From JBALVT01 sp045110675 (GTDB lineage: Bacteria; Pseudomonadota; Gammaproteobacteria; Pseudomonadales; Halieaceae): DNA of 64,000 nt. Position numbers and translations under genes: made by a program. Of this stretch, positions 9,250 to 17,840 are shown piece after piece (within the stretch, counting starts at the first letter, position 1; each line of letters opens with the position of its first letter). Where the stretch lies: positions 248,001 to 312,000 of the forward strand of contig JBGCGJ010000017.1 in the NCBI GenBank assembly GCA_045110675.1, in the 5' to 3' direction. The notes below the pieces were generated by a model. It saw nothing but the letters and a program-made list of their open reading frames with translations, was not told the DNA's origin and searched no databases.

Positions 9250-9819
9250 TCAGCCTTCCCCCGCTTGAACACCCGAGGTGGGTAACTCTATTTGCACCGT
9301 TAGGTTAAATGTTGTGGCCTGATCACCGTATTCCAACGCAGCACTCACCTTGTCGAGATTGGGATCCGCCAACCAGTCTGAGCCATCCAGCCGGCGCATC
9401 AGGCTAGACACGCGGTTATTGGACTCGGCTATTCCTACTGCACTGATAGTTTTGCCCGTCGTCGTCAAGCTGGTGTAAAAAACACCATCGGGCACGGTTT
9501 TGACCATCTGATCGAGAATACGGACAATAATGGGACGGTTACCCTGTAGCTCCTGAATGACCCGCATTCGATCGAGCAACTGATTGCGTCTTCTTTCTAA
9601 GTCTTTGATTTCCGCAACTTGCTTGTCCAGAACCGCAATTTCCTGCTTAAGAAGCTGGTTACGCGCATTCTGATTGTCTATCTGACTGCTAACAATTCGA
9701 TCACCGAGCAATACCAAAACCACACCAAGCGCAAAGACAAAACCCAAAACAGTCAAAAACTCTTTTTTGAGCTCCGCTCGGCGTTCATCACGCCACGGTA
9801 GTAAGTTAATTTGAGCCAT
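9250..9819 (-). CDS. pilN: Type IV pilus inner-membrane protein PilN
   Basis: Bitopic membrane protein whose cytoplasmic N-terminus binds PilM. The conserved motif INLLPWRDERR is at residues 4-14, a transmembrane segment (VLGFVFALGVVLVLLGDRI) follows at about 25-45, then a coiled coil and a PilO-like periplasmic domain. I set the start at the ATG at 9819, which overlaps the pilM stop codon (TAATG) and places the PilM-binding motif at the extreme N-terminus as in known PilN proteins; an upstream in-frame start would add ten residues without family features. The protein has 189 residues. Confidence 0.95.
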   Translation of the reverse strand: MAQINLLPWRDERRAELKKEFLTVLGFVFALGVVLVLLGDRIVSSQIDNQNARNQLLKQEIAVLDKQVAEIKDLERRRNQLLDRMRVIQELQGNRPIIVRILDQMVKTVPDGVFYTSLTTTGKTISAVGIAESNNRVSSLMRRLDGSDWLADPNLDKVSAALEYGDQATTFNLTVQIELPTSGVQAGEG

Positions 9820-10883
9820 TAGTCGAAGCTCCGTAAGGCCAGTCCGCACGCTATCATCATGGCAGGTGCATCGCTGCTAAGTGCGACTGCATTAACTTTT
9901 GATGAGATGGCCATATCCGCAAAGGGGTTCGCGACGGCGGTTGGAGTACCCAGTTTATCCTGGACCAACTCCTCCAATCCTTCCATTGAAGCAACACCAC
10001 CCGCAAGAATGATGTAGTCCACGTCATTATATTGGCTGGAAGAAAAGAAAAATTGTAGTGAGCGAGCAACTTGCTGCACAACTGCGTCTTTAAAGGGCTC
10101 GAGCACTTCGGGCTCGTAGTCATCGGGTAAACCGCCCTGCTTCTTGGCTAGTCCCGCCTCTTCCAGAGGGAGACCATAGCGACGCATTATTTCGTCGGTG
10201 AGCTGCTTTCCACCAAATAACTGTTCGCGGGTGTAGATCGTTTGCCCGTTGGTGAGAACACTCAACGTTGTCATCGTGGCGCCTATATCTACTACCGCGA
10301 CCGTATTCTCAGATTCCATGTCCAGCTGATCCTGGATAAGCGAAAAAGCCCGCTCCATCGCGTAAGCTTCTACATCCATAATCTTCGGAATAAGTTCAGC
10401 GCCTTCCACGGCCTCAACTCGAGCGTCAATCGTTTCTCGGCGACAAGCTGCCAGGAGCACTTCCACTTGCGTATCACGCTCCGGGGAAATCCCCTGAACT
10501 TCAAAATCAATCGCCACTTCTTCCAGAGGATAAGGAATGTATTGATCGGCCTCCAGCGTGAGCTGGGTTTCCATATCATCCTCAGCCAGACCCGCTGGCA
10601 TATCGATCATCTTGGTGATAACAGAGGACCCGGCCACGGCTGCTGCCACCGCCTTAACCTTAGTTCTGGATTGCGCAATCACACTGCGAATGGCGTTTGC
10701 TACGCCATCCACATCATTGACATTTTTTTCAATGACCGCGTCCAACGGCAGTGAACTTACCGCATAACTTTCTACGCGGTATTTACCCCCAGTCTGACTC
10801 AGTTCGAGCAGCTTAACGGTCGTCGAACTGACGTCCAACCCCAGAACCGGCGCTGCCTTTCTTTTCCCTAATAAACCCAACAC
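9819..10883 (-). CDS. pilM: Type IV pilus cytoplasmic actin-like protein PilM
   Basis: Cytoplasmic FtsA/actin-fold protein that recruits PilN to the inner face of the membrane. The 354 residues start with LGLLGKRKAAPVLGLDVSSTTVKLLEL, whose GLDVSSTTVK segment is the phosphate-1 loop; VAVVDIGATMTTLSV is the phosphate-2 loop and IILAGGVASMEGLEE the adenosine motif. It is first in the pilMNOPQ operon and begins with GTG, with an AGGA at good spacing. The upstream region is shared with the divergent mrcA gene and includes the tandem 26-bp repeats, an arrangement of pilM and ponA/mrcA well known in gammaproteobacteria. Confidence 0.96.
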   Translation of the reverse strand: MLGLLGKRKAAPVLGLDVSSTTVKLLELSQTGGKYRVESYAVSSLPLDAVIEKNVNDVDGVANAIRSVIAQSRTKVKAVAAAVAGSSVITKMIDMPAGLAEDDMETQLTLEADQYIPYPLEEVAIDFEVQGISPERDTQVEVLLAACRRETIDARVEAVEGAELIPKIMDVEAYAMERAFSLIQDQLDMESENTVAVVDIGATMTTLSVLTNGQTIYTREQLFGGKQLTDEIMRRYGLPLEEAGLAKKQGGLPDDYEPEVLEPFKDAVVQQVARSLQFFFSSSQYNDVDYIILAGGVASMEGLEELVQDKLGTPTAVANPFADMAISSKVNAVALSSDAPAMMIACGLALRSFD

Positions 10884-10955
10884 GTTTTTTTCCTATCAGT
10901 ATCACTAACTTAGGATATTTTTATACACCGATACATTAATTATTAGATATACCAT

Positions 10956-11033
10956 AGACACAATTCAATCAAAAGTGAAAAAGACACAATTCCCCCGAAA
11001 GTGAATAAGACACAATTCAACCGAGGCCTAAAA
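10956..11033. repeat. Three tandem 26-bp direct repeats in the pilM-mrcA intergenic region
   Basis: The core AGACACAATTC starts at 10956, 10982 and 11008, exactly 26 bp apart. Copies 1 and 2 also share AAAGTGAA at the same offset (21 of 26 positions identical); copy 3 keeps only the first 13 positions of copy 1 and then diverges. The third copy lies just upstream of the mrcA -10 box and overlaps its likely -35 region. They could be an operator array or the decayed end of an insertion sequence; the sequence alone does not decide. Confidence 0.8.
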
Positions 11034-11045
11034 AAAGCATATAAT
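11016..11045 (+). promoter_or_regulatory. Probable sigma-70 promoter of mrcA
   Basis: A perfect -10 hexamer TATAAT lies at 11040-11045. A weak -35 candidate, TTCAAC (11016-11021), lies 18 bp upstream and falls within the third 26-bp repeat. Transcription would start near 11052, giving a leader of about 60 bases before the ATG at 11111. The weak -35 box is consistent with control by a factor binding the repeats, which is inference. Confidence 0.5.
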
Positions 11046-11110
11046 TGCCGTCTTGTAGAACGCTTTGTTCTGACCACAATCATGTACGCCTCTGCTCTTT
11101 TAAGGACTCT

Positions 11111-13555
11111 ATGAAATTCCTTCGACTGATACTGCGCCTCGGACTCCTGGGATTCTGCGGGAGCATCTGGCTACTGGCAGGGGTGTACCTTTACCTGAGT
11201 CCAAGCCTGCCCGACGTGGAATCCCTGCGCGATGTAAAACTACAGACCCCGATGAGCGTCTACACCCGTGAGGGAGATTTAATAGGCCGGTTCGGGGAAC
11301 AAAAACGCAGCCCGATGCTGTTTGATGAAATTCCCAAGACCTTTGTGATGGCACTCCTAGCCGCCGAAGACGATGGGTTTTTCCAACACAATGGAATCGA
11401 TGTAATGGGACTGATGCGCGCCGTATCTGAACTTGTCATTACAGGTCAAAAAGGATCTGGTGGCAGTACGCTTACGATGCAGGTGGCGCGAAACTATTTT
11501 CTGACTCGAGAGAGGACCTTTACCCGAAAATTCAATGAGATTTTGCTGGCCATTGAAATCGAACGTGCGCTGGAGAAACCAGAAATTTTTGAGTTGTATT
11601 TCAACAGGGTTTTTCTAGGACATAGAGCCTATGGATTCGATGCCGCAGCACAAGTGTATTACGGAAAAAGTATCGTCGACCTCACCCTGGCCCAACAGGC
11701 CATGTTGGCAGGAATACCCAAAGCACCCTCGCGCAACAACCCGATCAGCGGCCCGGACGCAGGAGAGGCTCGGCGGAATTGGATTCTAGGTAGAATGCTA
11801 TCTCTGGGTTATATCAATCGTGCTGACCATGACGGTGCCGTTCAAAGCGAAGTAACGGCAGATCACCACGGAGCGCAACTAAGCTTCCAGGCGCACTACG
11901 CCGCAGAAATGGCGAGACAGGAAATGCTCGAGCTCTACGGCATGGCCGCCTACACCGAAGGTTTTCATGTCTACACAACAATAAGCAGCGAGCTTCAAAA
12001 AACGGCGCAGAAAACCATTAACAGCGGTTTGATGACCTACGACAAGCGCCATGGTTACCGGGGCCCGGAGCGCAAACTACCGGCGACGGATCTCGAACCG
12101 GCAGCCGCCAGTGAATATTGGATTAATGAACTGACGGAAACCGCCGTCATCGCAGGATTGCAGCCCGCAATCGTAACGTCGGTGAATGACGATTCTGTGG
12201 AGATTGTACTTGCTGACAGTTCTCGGGCTTCGATTGCCTGGGAAAACGGTATAAGCCAGGCGGCACCCTACCAAAACGAAAACTCCAAGGGGGCGGCACC
12301 ACAAACACCTGCGGATGTGCTGAGTACGGGAGACTTGATTCGTATCGCTGTAGACGACGAGGGAAACTGGCAGCTTGCACAAATACCGGCAGCACAGGCC
12401 GCGCTAGTCGCCCTAGCGCCAGATGATGGCGCAATACTCAGTATTGTCGGTGGTATGGGCTTCGAGCAAAGCAAGTTCAACCGAGCAACCCAAGCAGAAC
12501 GCCAGCCGGGCTCAAATTTTAAACCCTTTATATACAGCGCTGCGTTGGAAGCGGGATACACCGCGGCGAGTATTATCAATGATGCTCCAGTCGTGTTTCA
12601 AGACAGCTCCCTGGAGGGGATATGGCGGCCCGAAAATGATGGCGGAAAATTCTATGGGCCCACACGGTTGCGATTGGCACTCACCAAGTCCAGAAACCTG
12701 GTCTCCATAAGATTATTGCAACAAATGGGGATCCAACCCGTCATTGACTACGCGGCACGATTTGGTTTTGACACCTCTCGCTTCGCTCCAGATTTATCAC
12801 TGGCTCTGGGCACACATGCTGTAACCCCGCTGAAATTGGCATCGGCCTACACCGCTCTCGCCAATGGCGGTTATCGGGTTGAGCCCTACCTTTTAGAACG
12901 GGTGGAGGACCTCTCCGGCGAAATTGTCTATCAGTCGAACCCGCTCACTGTCTGCCGAAACTGCGAACTAGACGAAAATCCAGACCCGAATCAGACAGAA
13001 CTGAGCATGGAGGAAATTTTAGCCCAACAAGAAGCGGCTGAAAGCCCCAAGATAAATATCGCTCCGCGAGTGATGGATGCAAGGGTCAACTACATTGTCG
13101 ATAGTATTTTGCAAGACGTCATCACCCACGGCACCGGTACCCGCGCGCTGGTCTTGCAGCGCGGAGATATTGCGGGCAAGACCGGTACGACCAACGGTCC
13201 TAAAGACGCTTGGTTCTCGGGATACAATCGAGATGTCGTCACAACAACCTGGGTTGGATTCGATGACTACACGCCTCTGGGAAAACGAGAATTTGGCGGC
13301 ACCGCGGCGCTGCCGATCTGGATCAATTTTATGCGCGAAGCACTTAAAGATTCACCCGATGTGGAACGGCCCATTCCAGCGGGTATCGTGACGGTCAGAA
13401 TTGATCCGGATAGCGGTCTGCTGGCATCGGGGGAGCAACGCAATGCCATTTTTGAATACTTCCGGGATGAGCTGGTGCCCAAACCCGCTAACGATGGAGA
13501 TGGAAATGGAGATCCTGGGGTGGAAACAGAGGACTGGATCAACGATATTTTCTAG
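11111..13555 (+). CDS. mrcA: Penicillin-binding protein 1A (bifunctional transglycosylase/transpeptidase)
   Basis: Class A PBP that polymerises and crosslinks peptidoglycan. The start at 11111 is preceded by AAGGA and puts the membrane anchor (LILRLGLLGFCGSIWLLAG) at the N-terminus, giving 814 residues. The glycosyltransferase family 51 domain (about 55-230) includes LLAAEDDGFFQHNGID and GGSTLTMQVARNYFL. An OB-like insertion follows (about 310-400). The transpeptidase domain has the active-site SxxK as GSNFKPF, SxN as SRN and KTG in AGKTGTTNGPKDAWF. The C-terminal tail is acidic with Gly-Asp repeats (GDGNGDPG). Divergent from pilM and convergent with maeB. Confidence 0.97.
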   Translation: MKFLRLILRLGLLGFCGSIWLLAGVYLYLSPSLPDVESLRDVKLQTPMSVYTREGDLIGRFGEQKRSPMLFDEIPKTFVMALLAAEDDGFFQHNGIDVMGLMRAVSELVITGQKGSGGSTLTMQVARNYFLTRERTFTRKFNEILLAIEIERALEKPEIFELYFNRVFLGHRAYGFDAAAQVYYGKSIVDLTLAQQAMLAGIPKAPSRNNPISGPDAGEARRNWILGRMLSLGYINRADHDGAVQSEVTADHHGAQLSFQAHYAAEMARQEMLELYGMAAYTEGFHVYTTISSELQKTAQKTINSGLMTYDKRHGYRGPERKLPATDLEPAAASEYWINELTETAVIAGLQPAIVTSVNDDSVEIVLADSSRASIAWENGISQAAPYQNENSKGAAPQTPADVLSTGDLIRIAVDDEGNWQLAQIPAAQAALVALAPDDGAILSIVGGMGFEQSKFNRATQAERQPGSNFKPFIYSAALEAGYTAASIINDAPVVFQDSSLEGIWRPENDGGKFYGPTRLRLALTKSRNLVSIRLLQQMGIQPVIDYAARFGFDTSRFAPDLSLALGTHAVTPLKLASAYTALANGGYRVEPYLLERVEDLSGEIVYQSNPLTVCRNCELDENPDPNQTELSMEEILAQQEAAESPKINIAPRVMDARVNYIVDSILQDVITHGTGTRALVLQRGDIAGKTGTTNGPKDAWFSGYNRDVVTTTWVGFDDYTPLGKREFGGTAALPIWINFMREALKDSPDVERPIPAGIVTVRIDPDSGLLASGEQRNAIFEYFRDELVPKPANDGDGNGDPGVETEDWINDIF

Positions 13556-13627
13556 GTCAACTTTCGTAACACTATGCACAACACCCTGGGCGAGAAATAC
13601 CATGGTGAATCGCTAGCCACTGCAACA

Positions 13628-14878
13628 CTAGCCGCCCGGGGCGTAGTCCTTGGGATAGGGCAAGCCAGCAACCCCACTATCAACAGCAGCCCTTGCCACG
13701 GCTCCTGCGACACAGTTAAGAAGCCTTCTATCCATTGGCTTTGGAATAATGTACTCGGGGCCAAAAGTCAGAGAATCGACATCACAGGCCACCAAAACTT
13801 CTTCGGGGACTTCTTCCTTTGCGAGTTCACACAGCGCTCGAACAGCCGCTATTTTCATCTCTTCATTGATACGACTGGCCCGGACATCCAACGCTCCACG
13901 AAAAATAAACGGAAAACCCAAGACATTATTCACCTGATTAGGATAGTCAGAGCGACCTGTGGCCATAATCAGATCATCGCGAGTGGCGTGTGCCAACTCC
14001 GGATCAATCTCAGGATCGGGATTGGAGCAGGCAAACACTACCGGCTTGTCCGCCATTGATTGGAGCATTTCAGCGCTGAGCAAGTTGGCCCCGGACAAAC
14101 CGATAAACACATCGGCACCGTCAACCGCGTCGGTCAGACTGCGCTTGTCGGTGTTATTCGAGAACTCTTGCTTATAGGCATTAACACCTTCACGCCCTGG
14201 ATAAATCACTCCCCGGCGGTCCAACATAAAAATATTCTCTCGCCTAGCTCCCATGCTCACCAGAAGACGCATACAGGCAATAGCCGCAGAACCAGCTCCC
14301 AGGCAAGTCACTACGGCATCCTTGAGAGTCTTGCCCTGAATTTCGAGAGCGCTGATAAGCCCAGCGGCCGTGACAATCGCTGTACCGTGTTGATCATCGT
14401 GGAACACAGGGATATTGCATTGTTCGATCAGCTGAGCTTCGATCTCAAAACATTCCGGTGCCTTAATATCCTCGAGATTAATGCCACCGAAACTATCAGC
14501 AATACAAGCAACTGTACTAATAAATTGATCCTCATCTTCGGTGCTCACCTCAATATCCACCGAATTAATCCCGGCAAAACGCTTGAATAGCAACGCCTTG
14601 CCTTCCATGACAGGCTTACTGGCCAGCGCCCCAAGGTTTCCAAGACCCAACACTGCAGTGCCATTGCTAATCACAGCGACCATGTTGCCCTTCCCTGTAT
14701 AAAGGTAGGCATTGGCGGGATCATCGGCAATTTCAAGGCAGGGCTCGGCAACGCCGGGGCTGTATGCCAGTGAAAGGTCGTATTGGGTTTCGGCTGCGGT
14801 GCTGAGCTCCACCTGGATTTTTCCGGGAGTCGGGTGGGAGTGGTACAGCAACGCTGCTTCCTTCAAATCCTTGGACAT
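13628..14878 (-). CDS. maeB: Malic enzyme (malate dehydrogenase, oxaloacetate-decarboxylating), short form
   Basis: Oxidatively decarboxylates malate to pyruvate and CO2. The N-terminal malic domain includes LSLAYSPGVAEPCLEI and KGNMVAVISNGTAVLGLG, and IPVFHDDQHGTAIV carries metal and substrate residues near 150. The NAD-binding domain shows VTCLGAGSAAIACMRLL. The 416-residue protein lacks the C-terminal phosphotransacetylase-like domain of the roughly 750-residue MaeB. This short form is the one found beside rpmE and ponA in Pseudomonas. Cofactor preference, NADP or NAD, is not decided by the sequence alone. An alternative GTG start lies three codons upstream (14887). Confidence 0.93.
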   Translation of the reverse strand: MSKDLKEAALLYHSHPTPGKIQVELSTAAETQYDLSLAYSPGVAEPCLEIADDPANAYLYTGKGNMVAVISNGTAVLGLGNLGALASKPVMEGKALLFKRFAGINSVDIEVSTEDEDQFISTVACIADSFGGINLEDIKAPECFEIEAQLIEQCNIPVFHDDQHGTAIVTAAGLISALEIQGKTLKDAVVTCLGAGSAAIACMRLLVSMGARRENIFMLDRRGVIYPGREGVNAYKQEFSNNTDKRSLTDAVDGADVFIGLSGANLLSAEMLQSMADKPVVFACSNPDPEIDPELAHATRDDLIMATGRSDYPNQVNNVLGFPFIFRGALDVRASRINEEMKIAAVRALCELAKEEVPEEVLVACDVDSLTFGPEYIIPKPMDRRLLNCVAGAVARAAVDSGVAGLPYPKDYAPGG

Positions 14879-15012
14879 GGTGTTCACTTCGTTTATGAGA
14901 TCGGGGGAAAAACAGGGTGCAGAGCATATAGAAAAGCGCTTGGAGGAACAAGGCCAGCCAACGGCTCTAGACCTCAGAAGTGAGCTCCAACGAGCTCAAC
15001 CAGCAGGTATAA

Positions 15013-15048
15013 AAAAAGCGCCAAACCGGAGCAGGTAGAGCGCTTTTT
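15013..15048 (-). terminator. Intrinsic terminator downstream of rpmE
   Basis: AAAAAGCGC (15013-15021) pairs perfectly with GCGCTTTTT (15040-15048) across an 18-base loop. Read on the minus strand, the hairpin is followed by a run of seven T, about 26 bp after the rpmE stop. It separates rpmE from maeB, so the two are probably separate transcripts. Confidence 0.7.
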
Positions 15049-15073
15049 AGGGCCTTGACCCTGGACTTAAGAG

Positions 15074-15319
15074 CTAGGATTCAGCGGGTGCTTCCGTTTC
15101 TGTCTTCGCCTTGGTAGTTCGGCTACCAAAACGCTTATTGAAACGATCTACACGGCCGCCAGAGTCCAGCATTTTCTGCTTACCAGTGAAAAAGGGATGG
15201 CACTGAGAGCACACATCGATGTGAAGATCTTCACATAGTGTCGAACGCGTTGTAACCTTGTTGCCACAGCTGCAAGTCGCCGTAACGTCCTCGTACTTTG
15301 GATGAATATCTGCTTTCAT
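15074..15319 (-). CDS. rpmE: 50S ribosomal protein bL31, zinc-binding type
   Basis: Small ribosomal protein of the large subunit, 81 residues. It begins with MKADIHPKYEDVTATCSCGN and has four Cys (CSCG and CSQCHPFF) placed as the Zn-ribbon of the C+ type L31, as opposed to the zinc-free paralogue YkgM. FTGKQKMLDSGGRVDRFNKRF is the family signature. The C-terminal tail is rich in Thr, Lys and Glu. An AGGAG precedes the start. It is divergent from priA, as in Pseudomonas and many relatives, with a 194-bp gap. Confidence 0.98.
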   Translation of the reverse strand: MKADIHPKYEDVTATCSCGNKVTTRSTLCEDLHIDVCSQCHPFFTGKQKMLDSGGRVDRFNKRFGSRTTKAKTETEAPAES

Positions 15320-15513
15320 AGTCTAACTCCTACAGGATAGTCGATGCCGCCACCCGACCCATGTCGAGCACCGCATCTGGATTAAGGAGACGGCCACCGG
15401 CCGGTCAAAAAATAGGCGGGCATCTTACCAGACAGGCTGTGATAAGCAAGGCTTTCGGGGCATTTGTTACAATGCAGCAACTTCATCTACCAAGAGCCTA
15501 AATAAGGGGCGCA

Positions 15514-17709
15514 ATGTCTATTCTACGCCTCGTAATACCCTCGCCGCTGCGGATTGAGTTCGATTATCTGGCGCCGCTCAACAGCCCGTCGACACAGCTG
15601 GCAGAACTCGTTCCGGGTATGAGGGTGCGGGTCCCCTTTGGTCGCCGAGAGGTCATCGGTTACCTACTGGGGGTAAAATCTAACTCGGATGTACCCGAGA
15701 ACAAACTCAAGGCCGCCCTCGAAATACTCGATGAGGTGCCATTGCTCGACCCCACAATGCTAGAGCTGTGTCACTGGGCTGCCAGCTACTACCACCACCC
15801 GCTGGGAGAGGTGCTGGGAGCCGCTTTCCCTGTCTCTCTGCGCAAGGGAAAGCCTCATAAAACACTAGGCGAAACCGCATGGCGCTTGAGCACCCGAGGC
15901 AAAGGTCTGCCCGAGGGCGCGCTCAAACGCTCACCTCGCCAGGCAAAAGCCCTGGCAATTTTGCAACAACACCACGTAGTGGGCACGGCGAGGCTCGCCG
16001 AGGCTGATATTTCTAGCGGAATAATGCGCGAGCTGGCGAAAAAAGAGCTGGTGGAGGCATGCAAAATCCCCAAAACACCTCGACCCGGGACCAGCCACGC
16101 CGGTCTGGAGCTAAATGATGAACAGTCAGAAGCCGTTGCCTCCATTAAGAAAAACCTGGGGGACTTCGCGTGTCATCTACTTGAAGGCGTGACCGGTAGC
16201 GGCAAAACCGAAGTCTACCTGCAACTCATCGCCGAGTGTCTGGCGCAGGAGAAACAGGTGCTGGTGTTAATCCCGGAAATAGGACTCACGCCGCAAACAC
16301 TGGGCCGCTTTGAGGCGCGCTTCGATGCAAATGTGCTCGCTTTGCACTCCGGGCTGGCTGAGGGCGCGCGCTATCAGGCCTGGGAAGCAGGGAGAACCGG
16401 CAATGCGCATATCGTCATAGGCACGCGATCTTCAGTCTTTGCGCCAATGAAAAACCTAGGCCTTATCGTTGTCGATGAAGAACACGACACTTCCTATAAA
16501 CAGCAGGATGGATTTCGCTACTCCGCTAGAGATATTGCGGTCAAGAGAGGTCAGTTGGAGCGCTGTCCTGTCGTTCTTGGAAGCGCCACGCCCTCACTTG
16601 AGAGTATCCATAACGTGGAACTACAGCGATATCTGCATCACCGGCTTCATCAGCGCGCGGCCGGAGCCCAAGCGCCCACTTTGCGCGCATTGGATGTTCG
16701 CAAGCAAGTGCTCAATGCAGGATTTTCAAACCCGCTAATTCAAGCCATTGAGGAAACACTCAGCCAGGGGAAACAAACACTGCTTTTCCTAAACCGCAGG
16801 GGCTACGCACCCACCTTACTGTGCCATGATTGCGGCTGGATGGCGCAATGTCACAACTGTGACGCGAGGCTGACCGTGCATAGGCGCAGCCGCCAGCTGA
16901 AATGCCATCACTGTGCTCACTCGACAACTTTGCCCCGACACTGCCCGGAGTGTCGAAGTGCCGCGCTGCTGACCGCGGGTCTGGGCACAGAGCAGGCCGA
17001 AGACTTTTTGCGTAACAAATTCTCACAGTTCAAACTCTACCGGGTAGACAGCGACTCAATGCGCAACAAAGAGGCCATGAGTGAGCTGGTCAGCAATGTC
17101 CAAACGGGGGAGCCCTGCATTTTGTTGGGTACACAGATGCTAACCAAAGGGCATCATTTTCCCGGGGTTACACTGGTAGGGGTGATAGACGCAGATTCGG
17201 CTCTGTTCAGTTCTGACTTTCGCGGCGAAGAGCGAATGGCGCAGTTGTTGACCCAGGTGGGCGGCAGGGCGGGACGCGAAGGGGATTCGGGGCAGGTCAT
17301 CCTGCAAACTCACTATCCGGATCACCCTATTATCCGAGCGGTACTGGAGCAGCCCTACGCGACACACGCAAGGGCAATTCTGGACAACAGACTCAGTGCG
17401 GATTTGCCCCCCGCCTCGTATATTGCATTGATTCGTGCAGATGCGAGCGACAGCGAAGGCGGTGAGCAATTTCTGTTACAGCTGAGGCAGCAGGTGCAAG
17501 CTCAATTGCCGAAGGGTGCTGTGCTCGTGGGACCTCTGCCGTCTCCGATGCAGCGTCGTGCAGGTAAATTTCGTTCTCAGCTACTACTGCGTGCCAACAC
17601 CCGCTCTGAGGCACAAGCCGCGGCCGCAATCCTCGTAGAAGCGACCGACAACATTCCCAAGAAAGCCCTCAACTGGTCCATCGACATCGATCCTCAAGAC
17701 ACTTTTTAA
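15514..17709 (+). CDS. priA: Primosomal protein N' PriA (replication restart helicase)
   Basis: 3'-5' helicase that reloads the replisome at stalled forks. The 731-residue protein has the N-terminal DNA-binding domain (about 1-105), a winged-helix-like segment, then helicase motifs: Walker A GVTGSGKTEV, and the Walker B variant DEEHD within VVDEEHDTSYKQQDGFRYSARD. Eight Cys in CHDCGWMAQCHNCD and CHHC/CPEC form the two zinc sites typical of PriA, around residues 440-490. GTQMLTKGHHFP and QVGGRAGR are motifs V and VI. It has its own upstream region divergent from rpmE; argS follows 131 bp downstream. Confidence 0.97.
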   Translation: MSILRLVIPSPLRIEFDYLAPLNSPSTQLAELVPGMRVRVPFGRREVIGYLLGVKSNSDVPENKLKAALEILDEVPLLDPTMLELCHWAASYYHHPLGEVLGAAFPVSLRKGKPHKTLGETAWRLSTRGKGLPEGALKRSPRQAKALAILQQHHVVGTARLAEADISSGIMRELAKKELVEACKIPKTPRPGTSHAGLELNDEQSEAVASIKKNLGDFACHLLEGVTGSGKTEVYLQLIAECLAQEKQVLVLIPEIGLTPQTLGRFEARFDANVLALHSGLAEGARYQAWEAGRTGNAHIVIGTRSSVFAPMKNLGLIVVDEEHDTSYKQQDGFRYSARDIAVKRGQLERCPVVLGSATPSLESIHNVELQRYLHHRLHQRAAGAQAPTLRALDVRKQVLNAGFSNPLIQAIEETLSQGKQTLLFLNRRGYAPTLLCHDCGWMAQCHNCDARLTVHRRSRQLKCHHCAHSTTLPRHCPECRSAALLTAGLGTEQAEDFLRNKFSQFKLYRVDSDSMRNKEAMSELVSNVQTGEPCILLGTQMLTKGHHFPGVTLVGVIDADSALFSSDFRGEERMAQLLTQVGGRAGREGDSGQVILQTHYPDHPIIRAVLEQPYATHARAILDNRLSADLPPASYIALIRADASDSEGGEQFLLQLRQQVQAQLPKGAVLVGPLPSPMQRRAGKFRSQLLLRANTRSEAQAAAAILVEATDNIPKKALNWSIDIDPQDTF

Positions 17710-17840
17710 AAGGAACCGTTGACAACCATCGGGGCAGACCAGCCAATATCTGGCAATTGGCGACGCTAACAAGGATAATAGTCGCCTCGATCCAGACGGA
17801 TCAGAATTAGACTGACCCCAACCAGGTACACCTCCACAAC

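Noticed and set aside
10242..10754. 170-codon plus-strand frame inside pilM
   Set aside because: It lies antisense to a typical pilM and its translation is low in family-like features (many His, Arg, Cys in irregular order).
10956..11033. Tandem repeats as a CRISPR array
   Set aside because: There are only three units, with no non-repeat spacers of constant length, and no cas genes are present in the window.
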